Of a DNA stretch of 64,000 nt, positions 8,281-16,177 are shown one piece after another. Made by a program: the position numbers and the translations under genes. The DNA is from JABMQB01 sp963678235 (GTDB lineage Bacteria > Bacteroidota > Bacteroidia > Bacteroidales > Prolixibacteraceae), in contig OY782766.1 of assembly GCA_963678235.1 (NCBI GenBank), positions 4,868,314 to 4,932,313 on the forward strand. Direction: 5' to 3'. Within the stretch, counting starts at the first letter, position 1. Each line of letters opens with the position of its first letter. A model generated the notes under the pieces. The model was given only the letters and a program-made list of their open reading frames with translations. It was not told where the DNA came from and did no database searches.

Positions 8281-9225
8281 TTACAACAATTCTTTAATAC
8301 ATCGTTCAATTTCTTTTCGGATGGATAAACTCTCTTCTTTTGTACTGTTCTCAAATATGATTATGAGTGTATTTTCACTTTTCTCGGCGCAGGGGATGAG
8401 GTCAAATTCTCCTATCGAATAGTTGAAAAGATACCAACCCTGTTCCAAGCGAATATATGCTTTTGCCCGGATAATATTTGAGTGTTTTCTAATTTCTGCT
8501 ACCAGCTCATCAATGCTAAAAATACAATTTTGTGTGAAAGAAATACTTCGTTGCTGGTAATTTGCAGCACTTAATTCATTTTTTGTAAAACTAAGGTTTT
8601 GAAAATCCAAGTAATCTAACATTTCTGTACTTTCCATCTGTAAAATATTCGGGTCTATTTCTCCTCGAAGTACTTTCCCATAATAGTTTTTGTAAGGATA
8701 TTGTTCCCGGATTACTGCCAATATATTTTCGTGCTCTTTTTCATCAACAAGGTCACATTTATTGAGCAAAATAATATCGGAATTGCTTAGCTGAGACCGG
8801 AATATGGGATTGATTTTCATTCGTTGATCGGTATATGCCGTTGCTGCCACCAAGCAAATAACCGCTTGTAATTGAAACTCTTTTTGGTTTTTAATAATAT
8901 CGGTAACCATTTCAATTCCTCCCAGTCCCGAAGGCTCAATAAGTATTCGATGGTAGGTTGCAGTTTGCGTTATTTTTTCAAGGTCTTCCTGAAAATAGCT
9001 TTGGGCTGAACAACAAATACACCCACCGGAAATCTCGTATATATTTTCGTTGGAACCAGTCAATGGCATCAAGGTCATAAAATCAATGGATACCTTCCCG
9101 AATTCGTTGATAATTACCGCCCATTTTTCTTCTTTCCTTTTTTGTTTAAGAAGATGGATGATTGCCGTTGTTTTTCCTGATCCCAAAAAACCAGTGATGA
9201 TATTTACAGGTGTTGTTTTATGCAC
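8281..9225 (-). CDS. CobW/P47K-family GTP-binding metallochaperone-like protein
   Basis: The 314-residue G3E GTPase has its P-loop at residues 12-19 (GFLGSGKT), a CxCC metal-binding motif at C69-C72 (GGCICC), and the guanine-specificity motif NKCD further on. COG0523 members deliver or insert zinc, cobalt or other metals. Its position between MtaB and RACE suggests a role in loading zinc into MtaB or in corrinoid maintenance, which is inference only. The C-terminal domain is shorter than and diverged from classical CobW. The gene is separated by only 6 bases from RACE, indicating co-translation. Confidence 0.88.
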   Translation of the reverse strand: MHKTTPVNIITGFLGSGKTTAIIHLLKQKRKEEKWAVIINEFGKVSIDFMTLMPLTGSNENIYEISGGCICCSAQSYFQEDLEKITQTATYHRILIEPSGLGGIEMVTDIIKNQKEFQLQAVICLVAATAYTDQRMKINPIFRSQLSNSDIILLNKCDLVDEKEHENILAVIREQYPYKNYYGKVLRGEIDPNILQMESTEMLDYLDFQNLSFTKNELSAANYQQRSISFTQNCIFSIDELVAEIRKHSNIIRAKAYIRLEQGWYLFNYSIGEFDLIPCAEKSENTLIIIFENSTKEESLSIRKEIERCIKELL

Positions 9226-9313
9226 TTTTTGATTGATCGGCTAAATATAAAAATAGGTTAAAAGATAGGCTCTTTCAAACAATTGGTTAATCCCAGTAAT
9301 GTTCACCTTTATT

Positions 9314-9341
9314 CCCTCCCCTTTGGGGAGGTTAGGAGGGG
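9314..9341. repeat. GC-rich CCCTCCCC/GGGGAGG repeat between mtaB and the CobW-like gene
   Basis: CCCTCCCC, a three-base spacer, GGGGAGG, three bases and GGAGGGG form a small palindromic cluster three bases beyond the mtaB-like stop. It stands out against the AT-rich surroundings. From memory, similar intergenic units are scattered through Bacteroidota genomes. In the minus-strand transcript it could form a hairpin that protects the mtaC-mtaB mRNA or partly stops transcription before the accessory genes. Confidence 0.6.
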
Positions 9342-9344
9342 CTT

Positions 9345-10721
9345 TTATAAACCATATTCTTTTAAAATGAATTTGCTTTGGTCGAGCAACGGAAGCATCA
9401 TTTCCACAAATTCGCTTTCGTTATCAGGAATGCTGTTTAAATCGTCCCTTAAGAGTGGGAGGTAAGTAGTTTCCATTTCTGAGAGTTTCATTTGTCCGGA
9501 ATCCAATGCTTCTTCGATTATATTCAGGGTTTCCAACGCACCGTTTTTTGCATTGGTAATATAGCTTTCGCCTTTTACCAATGCACCTGATATGCGAATT
9601 ACATTCTCGGGCGATAAAACCAAAGCCTGAGGATCGGTGTAAACATCGGAATTTACCAACAACTGCTGAAATATTTGTGTGTGCTGTGATCCGAGTTTCA
9701 GTGCTTCGTTCGAAAGCCGTACATCGTATTCCAATTGTTCCAGATAGGCTGTTGGCGCCATCCCCGATAAGAGTTTTATGTTTTGAACCGACTCATTGCT
9801 CCACAGGTCGGTGCAGGCAAAGGCAATATTGCCGATTGGGCTGAAATGGGCGCATGCCGCTGTTTTTCCTTCCATCGAAATTGGGATTCCGGTTATTGCT
9901 TTTAAAAATGGACCTTCATACCCACAATCTTTATCCGGTCCAATTGCCCCTTCTTCCATCGCAACAATTGAGCGCACCACAGAGATAACGCGTATCAAAG
10001 CTGCAAATACTTTTGGGATATATTTCTTCTCGGCAAGAACCATTGCCGTATTGGCAAAACCACATGCCGAATCGCCAGCTGCAATTTTTCCATGTTTATC
10101 TGCCAGTTCCGTAATTTTATTCCAGATAAATTGCATATCGCGAACTCCCAACACAGTAAGGGCGAACATCATCCCTTTAATATCGCACATCATTAATGCT
10201 TCATCAGAAACTTCTTTCCCTCCGGTGCTTTCGATGGAAAGCAAATCTCCTCCGGCGATCATGCCTTGTTCAAACAGTTCCCACATGGGCTCAAGATATT
10301 GCGATGAACGCTGTAAAGCTGGTCGTTCGAATTCCCTTAAGTCGTTCGGGGTCAGTCGTATTTCTGATTTTAAGCCATGCTTTTGATAATAATTTTCACA
10401 AACCTCATTCATTATTTTGACAATGTCAATCCCAATCGAAGGGGTTTTTGTCATCTCCAACAGCGTTTCAAATTCCAGGATCACTCCTTTCGAATTTAAA
10501 TGCAATGCTCTTTCCAGGGCACCTTCAGCAATTTCTTTGTAGTGCGTATTTACCTGTTTTAAAGTGTCGCTGTTAATTTTCATGGTTGGAAGTGTAAAAT
10601 TCAACTCAGAATATACTTGTCCTCCACCAATTATAAGTCCACGCCTGGTTTTAACAGGGTTAGGGGCAATTCCGAACATCAATTCCCGGGGATTATTAAT
10701 TTTTAAGCTCTTGTATTTCAT
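9345..10721 (-). CDS. mtaB: MtaB-like methanol (or related methyl donor):corrinoid methyltransferase
   Basis: The 458-residue protein aligns by eye with methanogen and acetogen MtaB along its whole length. The zinc ligands are at family positions: E164 in LLSIESTGGKE, C220 in GDSACGFANTAM and C266 in GPDKDCGYEG. MtaB activates methanol on zinc and transfers the methyl group to Co(I) of the corrinoid protein. The upstream neighbour is that partner (MtaC-like), 132 bases away, and the downstream genes are the GTPase and the corrinoid activator. A related substrate such as another methyl alcohol or ether cannot be excluded, because some bacterial MtaB relatives are untested. Confidence 0.9.
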   Translation of the reverse strand: MKYKSLKINNPRELMFGIAPNPVKTRRGLIIGGGQVYSELNFTLPTMKINSDTLKQVNTHYKEIAEGALERALHLNSKGVILEFETLLEMTKTPSIGIDIVKIMNEVCENYYQKHGLKSEIRLTPNDLREFERPALQRSSQYLEPMWELFEQGMIAGGDLLSIESTGGKEVSDEALMMCDIKGMMFALTVLGVRDMQFIWNKITELADKHGKIAAGDSACGFANTAMVLAEKKYIPKVFAALIRVISVVRSIVAMEEGAIGPDKDCGYEGPFLKAITGIPISMEGKTAACAHFSPIGNIAFACTDLWSNESVQNIKLLSGMAPTAYLEQLEYDVRLSNEALKLGSQHTQIFQQLLVNSDVYTDPQALVLSPENVIRISGALVKGESYITNAKNGALETLNIIEEALDSGQMKLSEMETTYLPLLRDDLNSIPDNESEFVEMMLPLLDQSKFILKEYGL

Positions 10722-10853
10722 TTTTTATTAAATAGGTTAATAATCAAATGGTTATAATTGTTATGGTGATTTCCTTTATGGCAATAGCTATCCCATTTTA
10801 CCAAAATTGGTAATCATTTCTTTCTTAAATAAGTGAAACGGCTATTTAAGCAG

Positions 10854-11519
10854 CTACGATGCTTTGTTCAAATAATCAACAGCCCGTTGAGGATCAGGTG
10901 CATAAAAATCGGCACCTATTTTTGCGCAAAATTCATCGGTTACAGGTGCACCTCCAATCAATATTTTTGAGGATGGGCTTTCTGCCTTAATTTTTTCCAC
11001 AATCTCTTCCATGCTCACCATAGTGGTTGTAAGCAATGCGGATAAACCAATAACCGCGTCAGGATGTTCTTTTAATGCTTCCAAAAATTTATCGGAACTA
11101 ACGTCAACACCAAGATCAACAATGGTGTAACCTGCACCTTCAACCATCATGGCAACCAGGTTTTTACCGATATCATGTAAATCACCTTTTACAGTTCCAA
11201 TAATAAACGTGCCTTTGGCTTTTACCGCCCCGGAAGCAAAATAAGGTTTTAACTGAACCATAGATGCACCCATAGCCCTTGCAGACATTAACATCTGTGG
11301 GACGAATATTTTATTTTGCGAAAATTTTTCACCCACTTTGGCCATTGCCGGAACCAGGGCATTGTCTAAAATGTCGCTTGCACTAATTCCCGCTTCCAAG
11401 GCCTGCTGTGTAAGTTCTTTTGATCCGTCCTGTCCTTTTAACTGAGGTGGATATGGTGATGCTTTGTCAGCTTTCCCAAATTCTACACATTCATGTAATT
11501 TTTCAATAATGTCGTTCAT
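10854..11519 (-). CDS. mtaC: MtaC-like corrinoid (B12-binding) protein
   Basis: The 221-residue protein has a helical cap domain (about 5-95, with ALVPAMAKVGEKF and IFVPQMLMSARAM) and a Rossmann B12-binding domain with the base-off motif D113-L-H115-D-I-G118. H115 is the lower axial cobalt ligand. Later segments IGLSALLTTTM and ILIGGAPV complete the cobalamin fold. It would carry the methyl group between MtaB and an acceptor enzyme. It is the first gene of the minus-strand operon and is divergent from an AraC regulator across 143 bases. The final methyltransferase that takes the methyl group away is not encoded in the window. Confidence 0.92.
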   Translation of the reverse strand: MNDIIEKLHECVEFGKADKASPYPPQLKGQDGSKELTQQALEAGISASDILDNALVPAMAKVGEKFSQNKIFVPQMLMSARAMGASMVQLKPYFASGAVKAKGTFIIGTVKGDLHDIGKNLVAMMVEGAGYTIVDLGVDVSSDKFLEALKEHPDAVIGLSALLTTTMVSMEEIVEKIKAESPSSKILIGGAPVTDEFCAKIGADFYAPDPQRAVDYLNKAS

Positions 11520-11537
11520 ATCGGTTTATTTTGAAGT

Positions 11538-11579
11538 AATATCAATGCTTTAATAATTAGGATATTGTAAAAATATCAA
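11538..11579. promoter_or_regulatory. candidate operator between the corrinoid operon and the AraC regulator
   Basis: The divergent intergenic region holds a perfect inverted repeat GATATT-N5-AATATC at 11561-11577. AATATCAA also occurs as a direct repeat at 11538-11545 and 11572-11579, 34 bases apart. Such paired sites between an AraC-type gene and its likely target operon are plausible regulator sites. The low-complexity background makes this a weak call. Confidence 0.35.
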
Positions 11580-11662
11580 GGTTTTAGCAATTAAACTACT
11601 GCTATTTATACAAATAATAATGCTATATTGACATTGATTTAAAATAAAGTCAAATTAGAACC

Positions 11663-12532
11663 ATGACAGCTACATTTAAGCAAATAGCTTTAGAGAAAGA
11701 TTCTTCTTTTTACATTGGTATTTTTCAGGATAATATGGAAGAGATTTCGTGGCATTATCATAACAATTACGAAATATGCTTTATTACAGAAGGACATGGG
11801 AAAAGGATTGTTGCCGACTCAATTGAAGAATTCCATCCCGGGGATTTGATATTTATTGGAGGAAAGTTGCCCCATGTTTGGATTGCAGATAAGGATACTG
11901 CCTCACCTTCGGGCAGGACGCTCGAAATGGTTTATTTACAGTTTAGTGCCGATGTACTGCCCAAAGAATTATTGAACTTGCCTGAGTTTGTAAATGTAAA
12001 GCGGGCATTGAAAGATTCTGAGCGAGGGATGCGAATCCTGGATGATACGTTAAATGAAGTGAGTAAGATTATGCTTCAATTACCTTATATGCAGACTTTT
12101 GATAGAATGATGAACTTTTACAAATTGATGGATATTATTGGTAAAAGTAAATCGGTGGAATTGCTCACCTCCGAAGACTTTATTAAAAAGCGGTTCACCA
12201 CAGCAAACAACCGGATCAATATTATTCATGAGTACCTGATGAATAATTACCGCGAAGAAATTGAGTTGGACTACCTGGCTGAATTGGCTAGCATGGCGAA
12301 AAGTTCATTATGCAGGTTTTTTAAGGAAAAAATGGGCATTACCATTTTTGAATACCTGAATAAAATAAAAATTGAATATGCCTGCAAATTATTAATGGAC
12401 GACGATTTAAGCATTTTTGATGTGAGCCTGGACAGCGGTTTTAACAACCTGAGTTTTTTTAACAAACAATTTAAAAAAGTAACAGGGCATACGCCTAGCA
12501 GGTATCGAAAACAATTTACCGGATTGACTTGA
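11663..12532 (+). CDS. AraC-family transcriptional regulator with cupin sensor domain
   Basis: The 289-residue regulator has an N-terminal cupin-like ligand domain (about 20-95, with SWHYHNNYEICFITEGHG and HPGDLIFIGGKLPHVW). Two helix-turn-helix motifs lie at the C-terminus (about 190-285, with LAELASMAKSSLCRFFKEKMG and SLDSGFNNLSFFNKQFKK). It is transcribed away from the MtaC-like gene, the usual arrangement for a local regulator of the adjacent operon. A methyl-donor signal is my inference. A second AraC gene follows after 64 bases. Confidence 0.9.
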   Translation: MTATFKQIALEKDSSFYIGIFQDNMEEISWHYHNNYEICFITEGHGKRIVADSIEEFHPGDLIFIGGKLPHVWIADKDTASPSGRTLEMVYLQFSADVLPKELLNLPEFVNVKRALKDSERGMRILDDTLNEVSKIMLQLPYMQTFDRMMNFYKLMDIIGKSKSVELLTSEDFIKKRFTTANNRINIIHEYLMNNYREEIELDYLAELASMAKSSLCRFFKEKMGITIFEYLNKIKIEYACKLLMDDDLSIFDVSLDSGFNNLSFFNKQFKKVTGHTPSRYRKQFTGLT

Positions 12533-12596
12533 TTTTTTATTCTTTCCATGAATCTTCATAAATGCGTATATTCGGGGTTGGAAATATTTACTGAAA

Positions 12597-13475
12597 ATGG
12601 AAAAGGAATCGAACCAAATACCTGTTTATAGCCTGGATAAGTTTAGTTCGCCGGATAATAGTGAGCAACAGTTTCAGGTAGAAATATTTGATGCCAATCG
12701 GCACTTTCAGGTGCAGTATCCGCACCGACACGATTTTTTTGAGGTTTTATATCTGACCGAAGGATCGGGTTTTCATATCATCGATAGTAATAAATACGAG
12801 ATAAAACCACCTTGTGTGTTTTTTATGTCACCCGGACAGGCACATAAACTGGAGTTTTCGCACGACATTGGAGGCTATATTTTTATTTTCACAGCCGATT
12901 TTTATTTGATCAATCAGGTAAATCAAAACCGTTTAATTGAGTTTCCTTTCTTTTTTACGCTTCAGCAGGATAATCCACCTTTGATATTGCACGAAAAGCA
13001 AGACGTGGAATTTATTAAAAGCCTTTTTGTGAAAGGAATTTCGGAATTAGAAAAGAGAAATGGTCAATCAACCCATCTATTTCACTCCATTCTTGATTTG
13101 ATATTGACCACATGCGCTGCTCTTTACAAAGTAGATAAAGATTCAAGCCTGAAGGGGAAAGGGCATATCATGGTTAAAAAATTCCTTCAATTGGTGGAAG
13201 AAAATTACCTGAAGAACCTTTCGGTTAGCGAGTATGCCGAAATGCTGGCAGTTACCCCAAATCATTTAACGCAAATAGTCACACAACTGTCCGGAAAAAC
13301 ATCTTCACAGATAATCAGGGCAAAACAAATATTGGAAATTAAACGATTGCTGGTGCACACCAATCTGGGTGTGTCCGAAATAGCCGGCCGTTTAAACTTT
13401 CAGGACCAATCGTATTTTACAAAGTTTTTTAAACGCGAAACCGGGATGTCGCCCCTTCAGTTCCGATCAAAATAA
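12597..13475 (+). CDS. second AraC-family transcriptional regulator
   Basis: A 292-residue regulator with an N-terminal cupin-type sensor (PHRHDFFEVLYLTEGSGFHII, about 41-61; SPGQAHKLEF, about 77-86). The C-terminal AraC HTH pair (about 190-290) contains YAEMLAVTPNHLTQIV and EIAGRLNFQDQSYFTKFFKR. It is only distantly similar to the preceding AraC protein, so this is not a recent duplication. It shares the direction of ilvC downstream but is separated from it by about 300 bases with predicted RNA structure. It could act on the methyl-transfer operon, with the preceding regulator, or independently. Confidence 0.88.
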   Translation: MEKESNQIPVYSLDKFSSPDNSEQQFQVEIFDANRHFQVQYPHRHDFFEVLYLTEGSGFHIIDSNKYEIKPPCVFFMSPGQAHKLEFSHDIGGYIFIFTADFYLINQVNQNRLIEFPFFFTLQQDNPPLILHEKQDVEFIKSLFVKGISELEKRNGQSTHLFHSILDLILTTCAALYKVDKDSSLKGKGHIMVKKFLQLVEENYLKNLSVSEYAEMLAVTPNHLTQIVTQLSGKTSSQIIRAKQILEIKRLLVHTNLGVSEIAGRLNFQDQSYFTKFFKRETGMSPLQFRSK

Positions 13476-13782
13476 TATGCTTATCTTGTAAATTGGCAAT
13501 TGTCATATTGGATGTAAATAGTTGGTTATTAAAAAGATTATTTATGTTAAAGTGAAACGTTAAATCCTCGAATCCATAAAAAATACCTAAAATACATGTT
13601 TTTTTCCTAGAGATTGACTGAATTATTTTATTGCTTTGTAAAAGAAAAATAAGTTCTATCATTTCGAAGAAAGTTCGACCGTGAAATCTGATTCTTAATT
13701 TACAAGTTGAGGTTTCCATTGTTAAGAAAAACAGATTCGAGATGAAAAGGTAGTGATTTCAAACATTAAAAAATTATAACAG
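13476..13782 (+). promoter_or_regulatory. ilvC upstream region with a long interrupted hairpin
   Basis: This 307-base stretch has no gene. Close to ilvC it can form a hairpin in which AATCTG (13685-13690) pairs with CAGATT (13732-13737) and TCTTAA (13693-13698) pairs with TTAAGA (13722-13727), around a 23-base loop. A smaller TCGAA/TTCGA hairpin lies just upstream near 13656-13672. There is no T-tract and no convincing Leu/Val/Ile-rich leader peptide, so this is not an obvious copy of the ilvD attenuator. It may be a structured leader. Confidence 0.35.
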
Positions 13783-15258
13783 ATGGCAAATTATTTCAAC
13801 ACATTACCATTGCGCCTTCAATTGGAGCAATTAGGGAAATGCGATTTTATGGATGAATCAGAATTTTCTGATGGAGTTAAGAAACTGGAAGGTAAAAAGA
13901 TTGTGGTTCTTGGTTGTGGCGCACAGGGTCTTGCTCAAGGATTGAACATGAGGGACAGTGGATTGGACATTTCTTACGCAATCCGCCAGGTTGAAATCGA
14001 TGAGAAGCAGATTTCTTACCAAAATGCTGTGGACAATAAATTTGAAGTTGGAACATTTGAGGAAATGATCCCTAAAGCTGATTTGGTATTAAATTTAACA
14101 CCTGATAAATACCACACTCCGGTAGTAAATGCTGCAATGCCTTTGATGAAAAAAGGTGCATGTTTATCTTATTCCCACGGTTTCAATATTGTGGAAGAAG
14201 GAATGAAAATCCGTGAAGACCTTACCGTTATTATGGTGGCCCCAAAATCACCGGCTTCTGAAGTAAGGGCTGAATTCCTGCGTGGATTTGGTGTTCCTAC
14301 TTTAATTGCAGTTCACAGGGAAAACGACCCTAACGGCGATGGTTTAGACATTGCAAAAGCCTATTGTGTTGGAACAGGTGGCCATAAAGCAGGCGTTCTT
14401 CATTCTTCGTTTGTTGCCGAGGTTAAGTCTGACCTAATGGGCGAGCAAACCATTCTTTGTGGTGTACTGCAAACAGCTTCAATTTTGATGTTCAATAAAA
14501 TGCTCGAAAAAGGCGTTAACGAAGGTTATGCTTCAAAATTGATTCAATATGGTTGGGAAGTTACCACTGAAGCTTTAAAATTGGGTGGAATTACCCACAT
14601 GATGGACAGGCTTTCGAATCCTGCTAAAATTGAAGCATTCAAACTTGCTGAGGAGCTAAAAACCATTATGCGCCCATTGTTCGAACATCACATGGATGAT
14701 ATTATGGACGGAACTTTCTCTTCAACCATGATGGAAGACTGGGCTGCCGGCGACAAAAACTTACTTGCCTGGAGGGCTGCAACTGGTGAAACAGCATTCG
14801 AAAAAACACCAGCAGGTGATATGGAGATAAGTGAGCAGGAATATTTTGATAACGGAACTTTAATGGTTGCTTTTGTGAAAGCCGGTGTTGAATTGGCATT
14901 TGAAGTAATGACCGAAGCCGGTATTAAAGAGGAGTCTGCATACTATGAATCATTGCACGAAACTCCGCTTATTGCAAATACAATTGCACGTAAAAAACTG
15001 TTCGAGATGAACCGTGTAATTTCAGATACTGCCGAGTATGGATGTTACTTGTTCGATCACGCGGCAAAACCATTGTTAGCCGACTTTATGTCGAAAATTG
15101 ACACCAATGTTATTGGTAAAAACTTTAACGAAGGCAAAGATGGCCATGTGGATAATAAAGAATTGATTGAAATTAACGATGAAATCAGGTACCACGATGT
15201 AGAAATTATTGGTGCTGAGCTTCGAGAGGCTATGGAAGCCATGGAAGCCATCATCTAA
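13783..15258 (+). CDS. ilvC: ketol-acid reductoisomerase, long class II form
   Basis: IlvC isomerises and reduces acetolactate with NADPH and Mg2+, the second step of valine, leucine and isoleucine synthesis. At 491 residues this is the long class II form with a duplicated C-terminal domain, as in enterobacteria, not the shorter class I form of about 330 residues. The nucleotide-binding motif GCGAQGLAQGLNMRDSG is near residues 45-61. The KSPASEVRAEFLRGFG and CGVLQTASILMFNKM segments match the catalytic region. It is separated from ilvDBN by the corrinoid block and ends before its own terminator. Confidence 0.96.
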   Translation: MANYFNTLPLRLQLEQLGKCDFMDESEFSDGVKKLEGKKIVVLGCGAQGLAQGLNMRDSGLDISYAIRQVEIDEKQISYQNAVDNKFEVGTFEEMIPKADLVLNLTPDKYHTPVVNAAMPLMKKGACLSYSHGFNIVEEGMKIREDLTVIMVAPKSPASEVRAEFLRGFGVPTLIAVHRENDPNGDGLDIAKAYCVGTGGHKAGVLHSSFVAEVKSDLMGEQTILCGVLQTASILMFNKMLEKGVNEGYASKLIQYGWEVTTEALKLGGITHMMDRLSNPAKIEAFKLAEELKTIMRPLFEHHMDDIMDGTFSSTMMEDWAAGDKNLLAWRAATGETAFEKTPAGDMEISEQEYFDNGTLMVAFVKAGVELAFEVMTEAGIKEESAYYESLHETPLIANTIARKKLFEMNRVISDTAEYGCYLFDHAAKPLLADFMSKIDTNVIGKNFNEGKDGHVDNKELIEINDEIRYHDVEIIGAELREAMEAMEAII

Positions 15259-15309
15259 AAGATAGCGCATGCTTAAGGATGAAGAAGTTCATTCTTATAG
15301 ATCAAGTAT

Positions 15310-15348
15310 AAGCCCGGACTTTTGTTCCGGGCTTTTGTTTTTTTTTAC
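15310..15348 (+). terminator. intrinsic terminator after ilvC
   Basis: A 9-bp stem AAGCCCGGA / TCCGGGCTT with a short loop is followed by a T-rich tail, about 50 bases after the ilvC stop codon. Confidence 0.92.
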
Positions 15349-15431
15349 AAAAGGTCCATAGTTGTACATAACCGCATTAGATCTAAAAAATGATTTTAAA
15401 TGTTCCGGTTTTTTTAATGCCAAGCCGTGCC

Positions 15432-15464
15432 AAGCCCTAAGCGGTTAACAACCGCTAAGGGCTT
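15432..15464. repeat. REP palindrome upstream of the RAYT gene
   Basis: AAGCCCTAAGCGG, a 7-base loop and CCGCTAAGGGCTT form an imperfect palindrome with one A:A mismatch, the usual look of a bacterial REP element. The same palindrome, in the same orientation by its mismatch, occurs after the transposase gene at 16138-16169. Confidence 0.88.
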
Positions 15465-15510
15465 AGAAGAGTTAGCATTTTAAAATTTATATTTTATCTT
15501 CAAATAAAAA

Positions 15511-16122
15511 ATGTTTTTTGAAGAGAATGCCTCCTATCACATTTTCAATAGATCAAATGAAACTCTATTTTACACCCGCGAAAATTATCTGTATTTTCTA
15601 AAGAAAGTAAAAAGATTAATATTTCCATATTGTAACATTTTAGCATGGTGCTTAATGCCCAACCACTTTCATCTTCTTGTTCAAGCTACTCGTGAAAGTA
15701 CCATTAATGCAGATGAAAACCATCGTCCTAGTTTGCAAAGGTTATCAAAAAATATAGGAACATTATTAAGCTCATATACCTTGGCAATTAATAAGCAACA
15801 AAACAGAAAAGGTAGATTATTTGCTCACCAAACGAAAGCAAAATTATTAAATGATAATTCACCAATTTCTGGTGCGGATATCTTCAAGCAAATAAATTTT
15901 GATTACGCGACTGCATGCTTTCTTTATATACATCAAAATCCCCTTGTTGCTGGTCTTGTAGAAAAACAAGAAGATTGGGAATTCTCTTCATTCAGAGACT
16001 ATTCAGGATTAAGAGAAGGGACACTAATTAATAAGAACATAGCTTTTGAATTGGTAAATTTAAATGAAAAAGAGTTTCACAATCAATCGAAATTTATTAT
16101 CGATGATGGTTTGTTTGGATAA
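15511..16122 (+). CDS. REP-associated tyrosine transposase (RAYT, Y1/HUH family)
   Basis: The 203-residue protein has the HUH metal motif H52-F-H54 in CLMPNHFHLLVQ, preceded by the typical YHIFNRSN opening. The candidate nucleophile is Y89 in SSYTLAINKQ, followed by RKGRLFAHQTKAKLL, and a YIHQNPLVAGLV motif lies further on. These are the hallmarks of TnpA_REP/RAYT enzymes, which nick and rejoin single-stranded REP hairpins. The gene is bracketed by two matching REP palindromes and looks intact. RAYTs are usually single-copy and domesticated-like. A fuller insertion-sequence structure with target duplication is not apparent. Confidence 0.9.
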   Translation: MFFEENASYHIFNRSNETLFYTRENYLYFLKKVKRLIFPYCNILAWCLMPNHFHLLVQATRESTINADENHRPSLQRLSKNIGTLLSSYTLAINKQQNRKGRLFAHQTKAKLLNDNSPISGADIFKQINFDYATACFLYIHQNPLVAGLVEKQEDWEFSSFRDYSGLREGTLINKNIAFELVNLNEKEFHNQSKFIIDDGLFG

Positions 16123-16137
16123 TTTTATTTAGGTTTT

Positions 16138-16171
16138 AAGCCCTAAGCGGGCTCATAGCCGCTAAGGGCGT
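16138..16171. repeat. REP palindrome downstream of the RAYT gene
   Basis: AAGCCCTAAGCGG, an 8-base loop and CCGCTAAGGGC closely match the upstream REP, starting 15 bases after the RAYT stop. Only the loop and the outermost bases differ. It also lies at the end of the convergent glycosyltransferase gene. Confidence 0.88.
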
Positions 16172-16177
16172 GAGCAA

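Noticed and set aside
9796..10386. 196-residue open frame antisense to the mtaB-like gene
   Set aside because: It lies fully inside the MtaB coding region, which has complete homology and zinc ligands; the antisense frame has no family resemblance or start signals.
11520..11662. Cobalamin riboswitch before the corrinoid operon
   Set aside because: The region is too short and too AT-rich, and no B12-box-like sequence is visible.
13477..13491. Tiny ATG-Leu-Ile-Leu-stop frame upstream of ilvC as a leader peptide
   Set aside because: Only four codons, immediately after the AraC stop, with no following terminator/antiterminator pair; chance is a sufficient explanation.
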